From NAK19 sp034434515 (GTDB lineage: Bacteria > Chloroflexota > Anaerolineae > Anaerolineales > UBA4823), in the NCBI GenBank assembly GCA_034434515.1, contig DAOTZA010000110.1:1-64000 (forward strand): a DNA stretch of 64,000 nt. Reading direction: 5' to 3'. Shown piece by piece: positions 1 through 7,746 of the stretch. Under the pieces are notes generated by a model. It was not told where the DNA came from and searched no databases. It saw only the letters and a program-made list of their open reading frames with translations. A program made the translations under genes and the position numbers. Within the stretch, counting starts at the first letter, position 1. Each line of letters starts with the position of its first letter.

Positions 1-1911
1 GAGTTTGAGTTGCGCGCTACGGTCGAGTCTGTGTCCAGAACAATGGCGCAACGCGCATCTGAAAAGAATTTAGAGACAATTTGTATTATCCCCGCAGATA
101 TTCCCAATGATCTGATCGGCGATCCCACCCGTTTACGGCAGATTTTGATTAATTTAATCGGCAATGCGATCAAATTTACTGAAGTAGGTGAGGTCGTTGT
201 GCGCGTGGAAAAGCTTGCTGCAAGTCCAGAAAAGGTTAAGCTGAAGTTTTCGGTAAAAGATACAGGCATTGGTATCCCATACGAACGCCAAAAGGCGATC
301 TTCGATCGGTTTACGCAGGTAGATGGTTCAACCACGCGTAAGTATGGGGGTACAGGTCTGGGCTTGACGATCTGCAAGCAATTGGTTGAATTAATGGGCG
401 GTGACATTGGCGTGATTAGTGAGCCTGGTGTTGGAAGTGAATTTTGGTTTTGGATAGAATTCCAAAGACAGCAGAAGAAAGAGAAATGGACAAAAGCAAG
501 TCTTGCAGAGTTGCGGAACAGCCGAGTTCTGGTTGTGGATGATAATTTGACGAATAGAACGTACTTGGCCAGGACTCTGGAAAGCTTTGGATGCTCGGTT
601 GACACGGTCAGCGGCGGTCAGGAATGTTTGCAGGCTTTGGGGAATGCCCTTGCTAAGGGAGAGCCTTATCAGATAGCTTTGATTGATATGCAAATGCCCG
701 GTATGGATGGAGAAACAACGATTCGAAAGATTCGCGAAAATCCAGAGATGGAAGATCTTAACATCATTGTCCTAACCTCTATGGGAGTTCAGGGAGATGC
801 GACTCGGTTTCAAGAATTGGGATGCTCGGGCTATTTGCTCAAACCCGTTCGACAACAAGAATTGCGAGATGCGCTATTGTTAGCGATAGGCACACCCATC
901 AAGGAGAAAAAGAAACAATTGATCACCCGCCATACGTTAGCAGAATGTGCTCAAAGTTGTCGTATATTGTTAGTTGAGGATAATCCAATCAACCAAAAAG
1001 TCGCTGTAAAGCTGCTAAGTAAAGCTGGTTTTTCGGTTGATACAGCGAACAATGGAGTTGAAGCCCTGCAGGCACTACAAAGTGGCTCTTATCAAATGAT
1101 CTTAATGGATGTCCAGATGCCAGAAATGGATGGCTTTGAAGCTACTTTGCGAATACGCAATTCTGGAATGCCCTATCAGGATATTCCCATTATCGCTATG
1201 ACCGCCCATGCCCTGAAGGGTGATAGAGAAAAGTGTTTGGAGGCTGGCATGAATGATTATGTCTCCAAGCCGATCAATGCTGATGAGCTTTTCAATGTAA
1301 TTCAAAAATGGTCTCTAAAGGAGAGCAATCGCGCAGAAAGCATTGAAAAAGCGTCTCACCGAGGAGAGAAAGAGGCTGGCGTTAAGTTGATTGAAGAAGC
1401 AGCTCCAACTTTCGATCATGCACTTGTTGAGTGGCAACCTTTCATGGATGAATTCACGATTGATGTCGGAGATGTATTCGAAGAAACCGATAGCCGCTCA
1501 TTCAACGCAGATGAAGTGGTGGATTTGCATGATGAACAAAAACAGAAAAACGATCCATCTTACATCTGCCTTGAAGAAGTTTTGCCTCGCTTTGTAGATG
1601 ATCGTGAGTTCTACTTTCAGATATTGAGCGAATTTCTTCAGAATAGTCAGGAGCGCTTGGACGAGATTAAGAATACGATAGATGTACAAGATGGAAAACA
1701 GTTGAATTTTCTTGCCCATCGCTTCAAAGGGATGGCGGCCAATTTAGGGGCAGAAAAAATTGCCCAGATAGCCCAAAGACTTGAGGATTGTGGAAAACAA
1801 AATGAATTTGAGACCTGTCCATCCGTTGTAAACGAACTTGAGATGGAGATTCGACGATTGGAAGTATGGTTTAGAGGAATGAAGTCAGAACTGTCAACTA
1901 AGTTGATTTAA
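1..1911 (+). CDS. Hybrid sensor histidine kinase, 5' end outside the window
   Basis: The reading frame is open from the first base, so the sensor region and phosphoacceptor His domain lie upstream of the window. In view, in order: a HATPase_c domain (N box around NLIGNAIKFT, G boxes DTGIGI and GGTGLGL), a first receiver domain (VLVVDDN, then LIDMQMPGMDG with the phospho-Asp), a second receiver (ILLVEDN, LMDVQMPEMDG, switch Lys in SKP) and a C-terminal Hpt domain (AHRFKGMAANLGA with the phospho-His). This BarA/ArcB-like arrangement supports a His-Asp-His-Asp phosphorelay. The first receiver is slightly divergent (AxIDM rather than ILMDV) but keeps the acidic pocket. Its output regulator is not adjacent, so the pathway it controls is unknown. 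A hairpin follows and separates it from the opposite-strand tRNA-Asp. Confidence 0.92.
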   Translation, partial: EFELRATVESVSRTMAQRASEKNLETICIIPADIPNDLIGDPTRLRQILINLIGNAIKFTEVGEVVVRVEKLAASPEKVKLKFSVKDTGIGIPYERQKAIFDRFTQVDGSTTRKYGGTGLGLTICKQLVELMGGDIGVISEPGVGSEFWFWIEFQRQQKKEKWTKASLAELRNSRVLVVDDNLTNRTYLARTLESFGCSVDTVSGGQECLQALGNALAKGEPYQIALIDMQMPGMDGETTIRKIRENPEMEDLNIIVLTSMGVQGDATRFQELGCSGYLLKPVRQQELRDALLLAIGTPIKEKKKQLITRHTLAECAQSCRILLVEDNPINQKVAVKLLSKAGFSVDTANNGVEALQALQSGSYQMILMDVQMPEMDGFEATLRIRNSGMPYQDIPIIAMTAHALKGDREKCLEAGMNDYVSKPINADELFNVIQKWSLKESNRAESIEKASHRGEKEAGVKLIEEAAPTFDHALVEWQPFMDEFTIDVGDVFEETDSRSFNADEVVDLHDEQKQKNDPSYICLEEVLPRFVDDREFYFQILSEFLQNSQERLDEIKNTIDVQDGKQLNFLAHRFKGMAANLGAEKIAQIAQRLEDCGKQNEFETCPSVVNELEMEIRRLEVWFRGMKSELSTKLI

Positions 1912-1929
1912 TTGAATGAAACAAAATCC

Positions 1930-1961
1930 CGGTTTCCAATGAGAAATTTCTTGGAAACCAG
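1930..1961 (-). terminator. Hairpin between the sensor kinase and tRNA-Asp
   Basis: The arms GGTTTCCAA (1931-1939) and TTGGAAACC (1951-1959) form a 9-bp stem. On the minus strand it is followed by the U-rich GATTTTGTTTC, so it best serves as the tRNA-Asp terminator. It may also work on the plus strand for the kinase gene. Confidence 0.55.
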
Positions 1962-1986
1962 GACTTTGCTTAGATGGAACACGCTG

Positions 1987-2060
1987 CGGTCCCGACGGGA
2001 TTTGAACCCGCGCTCTCGGCCTTGACAGGGCCGCATGTTAGGCCGCTACACCACGGGACC
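1987..2060 (-). tRNA. tRNA-Asp(GUC)
   Basis: Read on the minus strand, the acceptor GGTCCCG (from 2060) pairs with CGGGACC. The anticodon stem CGGCC/GGCCG encloses the loop CTGTCAA with anticodon GTC. The T arm carries the usual GTTCAAAT. The discriminator is G at 1987. CCA is not encoded. Confidence 0.96.
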
Positions 2061-2070
2061 ATGCGCCAAA

Positions 2071-2099
2071 AGTTTACTATACTTGTCTTTAGGCGTCAA
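2071..2099 (-). promoter_or_regulatory. Sigma-70-type promoter of tRNA-Asp
   Basis: On the minus strand TTGACG (2094-2099), a 17-bp spacer and TAAACT (2071-2076) lie just upstream of the tRNA. The predicted transcription start is only a few bases before the mature 5' end. Confidence 0.65.
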
Positions 2100-2153
2100 G
2101 GCAATTTTTGTCTTGAGCAGTGACCGGTTGCCATAAAAATCTCAATTTTTGTT

Positions 2154-2342
2154 TATGATGGCTTAGTTCGATAAACTGGAATGGGCAGACGATAGCGTAA
2201 TTTGCGGCGCCAAGCTAAACATTAGTGCTCCGCAAACATGGCCAAATGTCAGCCAGCTTGGCGCTCGACCCTTCACGGTAAATTTTCTGGGAGCATCGTA
2301 TTGGTTTCGGCGTATCTGTTCTTAGAAAACAGGTTTTTTGCT
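2154..2342 (+). ncRNA. Structured intergenic segment, possible small RNA
   Basis: This segment holds no convincing coding frame. It contains a perfect 10-bp inverted repeat (GCGCCAAGCT at 2207-2216, AGCTTGGCGC at 2255-2264) enclosing a small ACAT/ATGT hairpin. Further on, near 2319-2342, CTGTT and AACAG form a stem followed by six T on the plus strand, which looks like an intrinsic terminator. A TATGAT (2154-2159) could be a -10 box, but the nearest -35 candidate, TTGCCA at 2128, is 20 bp away. I could not match it to SRP, RNase P, 6S or tmRNA signatures. The T-run hairpin, if active in the other sense, could end the minus-strand corrinoid-protein transcript, but there it lacks a U tract. Confidence 0.3.
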
Positions 2343-2346
2343 CAGA

Positions 2347-2994
2347 TTATTTGCTCACTAATTGACGAGCGATTTGAACGGCTCCCATTGCATCTTCGGC
2401 GTATCCATCTGCTCCGATTTCCTCAGCCCAACTGCGGGTTACCGGAGCGCCTCCAACCATGACTTTGACTTTATCCCTAATACCAGCTTCAGCCAGGGCT
2501 TTTATTACCTCGCGCTGCATCACCATGGTTGTTGTCAGGAGTGCAGATAGACCGAGGATATCCGGTTTCATCTCCTGAACCTTCGCTACAAATGTCTCAG
2601 TAGGAACATCGACACCAAGATCGTGAACCTTGAATCCGTTAGCGGTTAACATTGTGCCGACCAAAGACTTTCCAATCTCGTGGATATCTCCTTTGACTGT
2701 ACCTAACAAGACGGTGCCTGCCGATTCGATTGCCTGTTGTCTTTTGAGCAGTTCGGGTTCAAGGAGAGTCATAGCTTTCTGCATTCCATCGGCAGCAATG
2801 ATCAAATCGGGCAGAAAATATTCTCCACAGGAAAATTTTTCTCCGACGATATTTATGCCTGGAATTAGACCTTCCTTGATAATTGCCATTGGTTCAATCC
2901 CGGCTGCCAGGGCCTCTTTGGTCGCCTCGAACGTGGCATCTGGATCGCCGTCGACTAGGCTATTGGTCAATTTTGCAAATATTTCTTGAGACAT
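2347..2994 (-). CDS. Methyltransferase-associated corrinoid (B12-binding) protein
   Basis: A 215-residue protein of the MtbC/MtmC/MttC type and the MetH B12 module. It has an N-terminal helical cap domain (about residues 1-90) and a C-terminal Rossmann-like B12 domain. The signature DIHEIG at 103-108 supplies His105 as the lower cobalt ligand. Members of this family carry a methyl group between a substrate-specific methyltransferase and a second methyltransferase. The substrate-specific partner is not nearby. Instead the gene follows, in the same direction, a reductive activase at 3057-4937. It starts at ATG 2994 after AAGGAGAAGGA. The partner could be the homocysteine methyltransferase at 56603-57490 or a methyltransferase elsewhere, so the substrate is unknown. 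Confidence 0.9.
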   Translation of the reverse strand: MSQEIFAKLTNSLVDGDPDATFEATKEALAAGIEPMAIIKEGLIPGINIVGEKFSCGEYFLPDLIIAADGMQKAMTLLEPELLKRQQAIESAGTVLLGTVKGDIHEIGKSLVGTMLTANGFKVHDLGVDVPTETFVAKVQEMKPDILGLSALLTTTMVMQREVIKALAEAGIRDKVKVMVGGAPVTRSWAEEIGADGYAEDAMGAVQIARQLVSK

Positions 2995-3056
2995 TTCCTT
3001 CTCCTATGATGGTGTATGGTGATGGCTTTTGATGCTTTATGATACCAGATAGCTCA

Positions 3057-4937
3057 TTAATTTGACAATTCTTTTGAAGGGAAAAACAGAGATTTCGAGA
3101 ACTCGTCTGAGAATTTTGGATGGTTGGATAATTCGATGTATTGAATCTGGTTTGCCAGTTCAGAGGCAATTTGTCGATAGCGCTTTGATAAAAGCATTTG
3201 CCTTGCCCCAAGCCCGGCGGCATTGCCTATCTGCTGACATTTCTCAAGCGGAAGAAAAGGAAACATACCGATTTTCATTGCGTTCTTGACATCGATATAA
3301 GTTCCAAATGCGCCTGCGATGATAAAGGCATCTAAATCTTGGGGTTGTAAATTTGCTTCCATAAGAAGGATATTGATCCCAGCTCGAATTGCCCCCTTGG
3401 CAAGTTGAATTTCGTTTACATCCCGCCGTGTAAGAACAATATCCTGATGATGACCGCTTTTCTCTGCCGGGACGAGCACAAATTCCATATTTCGGTTTTG
3501 AATGCGGATATTCGGATGATTGTTTAAGAACATCCCTTTGGCGTCGAGTAAGTTGGCTGTGTACATTTCAGCAATCGCATCTAGGATTCCGGAACCGCAA
3601 ATGCCTACCGGGGCTTGATCTGCAATGGTTTTATAGAGAATATTATTTTCAGGTGTTATTTGCACTTTTTCAATGGCCCCTGGCGCTGCTCTCATACCAA
3701 ACTGGATATGGGCGCCTTCAAAAGCTGGCCCAGAGGCGCAGGAGCAGGAAATAATTTTCTGGTTGTGCAATAAGGAGATTTCTGTATTGGTTCCAATGTC
3801 AATTGCCATAACAGTAGAAGATTTTCTCTGAGGGTCTGAATAATAGGGGTAAATTGTTGGAAGTAACATCGCCACATGATCAGCTCCCACGTAACCGGCG
3901 ATATTTGGGGGTAGGTAGATTTGAGCAGCGGGAGCTATGTTTAACCCCAGTTCTTTAGCAGAAATGTAGAGCGCTTCGGAAACGGCGGGCACATAGGGTG
4001 AAATACCCAATTGTTCGACTGAAAAGCCAGCAAAAAGGTGGTGCATAGCTGTATTCCCGACCACCACTGCATCGACAATATTTTCATAGGAAAGTGATGA
4101 GTCGTTTATCTCCGATAACATTTTGTCGATGAGTTTGTTGAGACCATCAATGATCCTTTGATGGAGCAGGTTGTTGCCAGGCCGGCTTTTTTGCTCTGGG
4201 TGTGTAATCAAATATGAAATACGGCTGATGACATCTTCACCGAAGGCGATTTGGGGATTCATGCTTCCTGCCTGGGATAGTATTACGCCTGTTTCGAGGT
4301 CAACCAGATACGCAGCAACTTTTGTGGTACCAATGTCGACTGCCAGGCCCAAGATTTTTGATTTTGGTGTAGCAGGTAAGATTTGAATGAGTTTTTTATC
4401 ATGAAATATAGCTTGGATGCTCCAGTTCGAGGTACGACAGAGTGAAGGAATCTTTTGAAGAATCCCGTAATCCACTACGAAGTTTTCGCAAAATGGTTTG
4501 AGGGCATCGCGCAGGCGGGATAAGTCAGAGCGGAGATCGTTGATTGAAGGCGCTGAAACCTTCACTGAGTTACGGTGCACAATTGGATCGATTTCGCTGG
4601 GTTTTTGTTGACTTTCCAATTGAAGACGTTGGGATGTTGATAGGGATTCAGGCGGAATATCAATAATAATATCGGAAAGAGGATAGGCTTGGCAGGCGAG
4701 CCGAAAACCTTGTTGGATTTCACTGGCAGAAAAAGAATTTTCTTCATCAATTGTTGGGGGGCTTAACTCTCCCTTAACTAACCGCACCCGGCAAGATTCG
4801 CATACCCCAACTCCTCCACAGATTGAGTTAATTTCAACGCCAGCTAATTGGGCAGCCTCTAAAAGAGATTGATTGGAGTGAATTTGGATTCGCCGGCCGA
4901 TGGGTTGAAGGTGAATTGTGTAATACTTGGAGTCCAT
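3057..4937 (-). CDS. Corrinoid reductive activase (ASKHA, RamA/DUF4445 type), paralogue 1
   Basis: The N-terminal plant-type [2Fe-2S] ferredoxin domain has the CGGVGVCESC cluster motif and a later Cys in LACQA. A linker and a C-terminal ASKHA ATPase domain follow (phosphate motifs AVDIGTTKVAAYL and AIDIGTNTEI). Such proteins use ATP to drive reduction of inactive Co(II) corrinoid to Co(I). Its location directly upstream of the corrinoid protein gene (62 bp apart, same strand) suggests it reactivates that protein. A second paralogue lies in the CODH/ACS operon at 12510. I prefer ATG 4937 because AGG lies 7 bases upstream. An in-frame ATG at 4955 has no ribosome-binding site. Confidence 0.9.
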   Translation of the reverse strand: MDSKYYTIHLQPIGRRIQIHSNQSLLEAAQLAGVEINSICGGVGVCESCRVRLVKGELSPPTIDEENSFSASEIQQGFRLACQAYPLSDIIIDIPPESLSTSQRLQLESQQKPSEIDPIVHRNSVKVSAPSINDLRSDLSRLRDALKPFCENFVVDYGILQKIPSLCRTSNWSIQAIFHDKKLIQILPATPKSKILGLAVDIGTTKVAAYLVDLETGVILSQAGSMNPQIAFGEDVISRISYLITHPEQKSRPGNNLLHQRIIDGLNKLIDKMLSEINDSSLSYENIVDAVVVGNTAMHHLFAGFSVEQLGISPYVPAVSEALYISAKELGLNIAPAAQIYLPPNIAGYVGADHVAMLLPTIYPYYSDPQRKSSTVMAIDIGTNTEISLLHNQKIISCSCASGPAFEGAHIQFGMRAAPGAIEKVQITPENNILYKTIADQAPVGICGSGILDAIAEMYTANLLDAKGMFLNNHPNIRIQNRNMEFVLVPAEKSGHHQDIVLTRRDVNEIQLAKGAIRAGINILLMEANLQPQDLDAFIIAGAFGTYIDVKNAMKIGMFPFLPLEKCQQIGNAAGLGARQMLLSKRYRQIASELANQIQYIELSNHPKFSDEFSKSLFFPSKELSN

Positions 4938-5212
4938 TTTCGTACCTGAAGTCATAAAATTGCAGTGAATTTTACCTTACCTTATCAAGGATGAGTCAGT
5001 ATTGGGGTGTATAATTTTTCAAGGATTGTATAATAATTAAGACGCAATGCTGTAAAATGTCGCAAAGATTAATACTCGGTTAATTAATCCTTTCTAAGAG
5101 TTTCGAGATCATATTTATTACGCCTTGGCTGATAATTGGTGTCTCTATACGGTCTCAAATTACGACCAAACTGGTATAGAAAATTAGACAAATATTGCCT
5201 GATGAGGGTAAT
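4938..5212. other. Divergent intergenic region, AT-rich, no gene seen
   Basis: This separates the minus-strand activase from the CODH/ACS operon. It contains an inverted repeat GATTAAT (5067-5073) and ATTAATC (5083-5089), and several TATA-like hexamers near 5010-5035 that could be the minus-strand promoter. No clear -35/-10 pair stands out for that direction. I saw no cobalamin or SAM riboswitch features. Confidence 0.4.
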
Positions 5213-5250
5213 AAATGTCACTTGTCTAAACCAATGACATTTGTTATATA
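5213..5250 (+). promoter_or_regulatory. CODH/ACS operon promoter with overlapping palindromic operator
   Basis: TTGTCT (5222-5227), a 17-bp spacer and TATATA (5245-5250) form a good sigma-70 promoter about 75 bases before the GTG at 5326. A perfect inverted repeat, AAATGTCA (5213-5220) and TGACATTT (5235-5242), encloses the -35 box and most of the spacer. The centre-to-centre distance is 22 bp, so one dimeric regulator could occupy two turns of the same helix face. The half-site differs from CRP, FNR and Rex consensus sites. The regulator is unknown. Confidence 0.65.
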
Positions 5251-5325
5251 AACGGTAAGTTTGCCCATATCCAAATCTCGTGTGATATTGATAGAAACCA
5301 AAACCAAATACGAAGGAAGGGATCC

Positions 5326-5718
5326 GTGGAGAAAGTCACTTTTGAGATTCCAACCATGTACGGGGATCACCATGTTCTGGAGGTGAGGAAGATTCTTCTA
5401 TCGATTCCGGGCGTTGAGGATGTTTATGCAAGCAGCGCCTTTGGTTTCGTAGAAGTCACCTATGATCCGACCAAAGTCAATGATTTGGAAATAAAAATGA
5501 AATTGGACGAAGCCGGTTATTTGGGGGAATGGACTATTCCCATGGAGTTGAGTGTGCCTGCGACCGAGAAAACCGATTTGCCAAAGTATTTCCGACACAC
5601 CGCAGTTTTTGAAACGACCAAAGAAGTGATCAGTTTCTCACAAAATATTACCTATAGTGGTAGGCCGCTTTGGCCATGTCCGGGTATGGGTGTAATTCGA
5701 GAGGTAATGGAGGACTAA
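5326..5718 (+). CDS. HMA-like domain protein heading the CODH/ACS operon
   Basis: A 130-residue protein. Residues 1-68 have the beta-alpha-beta-beta-alpha-beta layout of heavy-metal-associated domains (IPGVEDV and GFVEVTYDP match the family pattern). The usual GMTCxxC metal loop is replaced by MYGDHH at 11-16, so two His and an Asp replace the two Cys. The C-terminal half contains a conserved-looking RPLWPCPGMGVI segment. It starts at GTG after GGAAGG. The stop is one base before cooS, with GGAGG inside its last codons, so the two are translationally linked. Its position suggests a nickel or iron chaperone or assembly factor for the CODH/ACS metal clusters. That is inference, and no characterised homologue is known to me. 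Confidence 0.75.
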   Translation: MEKVTFEIPTMYGDHHVLEVRKILLSIPGVEDVYASSAFGFVEVTYDPTKVNDLEIKMKLDEAGYLGEWTIPMELSVPATEKTDLPKYFRHTAVFETTKEVISFSQNITYSGRPLWPCPGMGVIREVMED

Positions 5719-5719
5719 A

Positions 5720-7735
5720 ATGGCTAAGGAAAAACGAACCCATGAGGAGCGAACGGCAGATCCCGCAGCTCAAGAAATGCTTTATCGAGCTGATGAACTG
5801 GGCTTAAGCACCGCGTTTACCCGTGTCGATGAGTTAGTGCCCTGTAATATCGGTGGCGCAGGAATGTGTTGTAAGCTGTGTGGTATGGGACCATGCCGCT
5901 TAACAAAAGATGGCATGACCGGCATCTGTGGAGCAACCATAGATACCATCCAAGCTCGCAACTTTATCCGTGCGATTGCCGCCGGTGCAGCAGCGCACTC
6001 CGATCACGGCCGCGATATGGCTTTTACCTTAAAGGCGGTTGCTAACCATCAAGCAGAGGGGTATTCGATCAAGGATATCGCCAAGCTACGCATGGTGGCT
6101 TCTTACTACGATATTCCCATTGAGGGGCGATCTCCAGAAGAAATTGCCAATGATCTTGCTGATCTGTACATTGCTCAATTCGGCCAACAAAAAGGGGAGG
6201 TAGCTCCTGCACGTCGAGTGCCGGCCAAACGGCAAGCATTATGGCGGGATTTGGGAGTTATGCCGCGTGGAATTGATCGGGAAGTCGTAGAGGCCTTACA
6301 TCGCACGCATATTGGGGATGATCAAGATCCTGTGCATATACTGCAACATGCAGTACGCACTGCACTCTCCGATGGTTGGGGGGGAAGTATGATTGCAACC
6401 GACATATCGGATATTCTCTTTGGCACACCAGCACCCATTTTGGGTCAAGCCAATCTGGGTGTCTTGAGGGAGGATATGGTTAATGTGATCGTTCACGGGC
6501 ATGAGCCTACTCTCTCCCAAATGATTGTGGCAGCTTCGCAGGACCCCGAAATCATTGCCTACGCCCACGCTGCCGGTGCAAAAGGAATTAATCTCTCGGG
6601 AATTTGCTGCACCGCTAACGAAATTCTGATGCGCCAGGGCATTCCAGCAGCCGGCAACTTCCTCCATCAAGAGTTGGCGATTTTGACTGGTGCTGTCGAG
6701 GCCATGGTTGTGGATGTCCAGTGCATTATGCAAGCATTGACGGATTTGGCTTCCAACTTCCATACCAAGATCATCACCACCTCGCCGAAGGTGCGGATAA
6801 AAGGTGCTTTGCATATCGAATTTGATGAACACAAAGCCCTCACGATAGCCAAAGAGATTCTGCGCACAGCGATTGACAATTACAAGAATCGAGGAGAAAC
6901 CCACATCCCGAAAGTAAAAGAAAATCTTGTTCCGGGATTCTCACACGAATATATCAACTACATGCTAGGCGGGTCGTATCGAGCTTCTTTCCGACCGCTC
7001 AATGATGCGATCATCGCCGGCCGAATTCGTGGCGTGGCAGCCATTGTTGGTTGTAATAATCCGCGCAGTAAACAGGATTATCTCCACACTTACGTTACCC
7101 AAGAACTTCTCAAACAAGATGTGCTGATTGTTGAAACCGGCTGTGGGGCTATTGCCAGCGCGAAACTGGGATTGTTGCTAGGCGAAGCGGGACTCAATAA
7201 AGTTGGACCAGGTTTACGGGAGGTCTGTGAAGCCATTGGCATTCCTCCGGTCTTGCATATGGGCTCCTGCGTTGACAACACCCGCATCCTAACCGTCTTG
7301 ACCCAGATGGTTGAGGAAGGCGGACTGGGTGATGATATTGATCAAATCCCTGCGGTTGGCTTAGCGCCAGAATGGATGAGTGAAAAGGCGCTCTCGATTG
7401 GTGTGTATTGTATGGCATCTGGTGCCTATGTGATCTTTGGCGGCTCTTCACCGATTAGTGGCATGCCGGATCGAGTTTCGGATTCCGATTTGATTTTGCG
7501 CTATATCAGTGAAGGGTGGGAAAAGTTATATGGCGGAAAGATGGAATTTATTGCTGATCCTGACGAAATGATTCGCCGCACCCTTGAACACATTGATAAA
7601 AAGCGAGCTGCGCTTGGATTACCCGAGTATGATCCCAATCGCTTTGGTAAAAGCGGCGATCGACGGGTGCTTGAATTAGAAAGCCTACCGTTATCAGAAC
7701 GAGTTAAAGCGCTATATGGTGTAGCTGCAGATTAG
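5720..7735 (+). CDS. cooS: Carbon monoxide dehydrogenase catalytic subunit
   Basis: A 671-residue Ni-Fe CO dehydrogenase (AcsA/CooS). It interconverts CO2 and CO, passing CO through a tunnel to acetyl-CoA synthase. N-terminal Cys42, Cys50, Cys51, Cys54 and Cys59 (CNIGGAGMCCKLCGMGPC) are the D- and B-cluster ligands. C-cluster motifs follow in GICCTANE, GCNNPRSK, ETGCGAIAS and YCMASGAYVIFGG. Length and motifs match the acetogen-type subunit in the bifunctional complex. The start follows GGAGG. The downstream acsB is 11 bases away, so the two are co-transcribed. No CooC/AcsF-type nickel ATPase gene is in the operon. Confidence 0.98.
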   Translation: MAKEKRTHEERTADPAAQEMLYRADELGLSTAFTRVDELVPCNIGGAGMCCKLCGMGPCRLTKDGMTGICGATIDTIQARNFIRAIAAGAAAHSDHGRDMAFTLKAVANHQAEGYSIKDIAKLRMVASYYDIPIEGRSPEEIANDLADLYIAQFGQQKGEVAPARRVPAKRQALWRDLGVMPRGIDREVVEALHRTHIGDDQDPVHILQHAVRTALSDGWGGSMIATDISDILFGTPAPILGQANLGVLREDMVNVIVHGHEPTLSQMIVAASQDPEIIAYAHAAGAKGINLSGICCTANEILMRQGIPAAGNFLHQELAILTGAVEAMVVDVQCIMQALTDLASNFHTKIITTSPKVRIKGALHIEFDEHKALTIAKEILRTAIDNYKNRGETHIPKVKENLVPGFSHEYINYMLGGSYRASFRPLNDAIIAGRIRGVAAIVGCNNPRSKQDYLHTYVTQELLKQDVLIVETGCGAIASAKLGLLLGEAGLNKVGPGLREVCEAIGIPPVLHMGSCVDNTRILTVLTQMVEEGGLGDDIDQIPAVGLAPEWMSEKALSIGVYCMASGAYVIFGGSSPISGMPDRVSDSDLILRYISEGWEKLYGGKMEFIADPDEMIRRTLEHIDKKRAALGLPEYDPNRFGKSGDRRVLELESLPLSERVKALYGVAAD

Positions 7736-7746
7736 GAGGTCCACGT

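Noticed and set aside
2200..2342. A 4.5S/SRP or 6S RNA gene in the stem-rich region
   Set aside because: The conserved SRP tetraloop and asymmetric-loop motif and the 6S open-bubble layout were not found.
6296..6904. A 202-codon open frame antisense to cooS
   Set aside because: It is the opposite-strand shadow of a well-supported enzyme gene and has no ribosome-binding site or recognisable domain.
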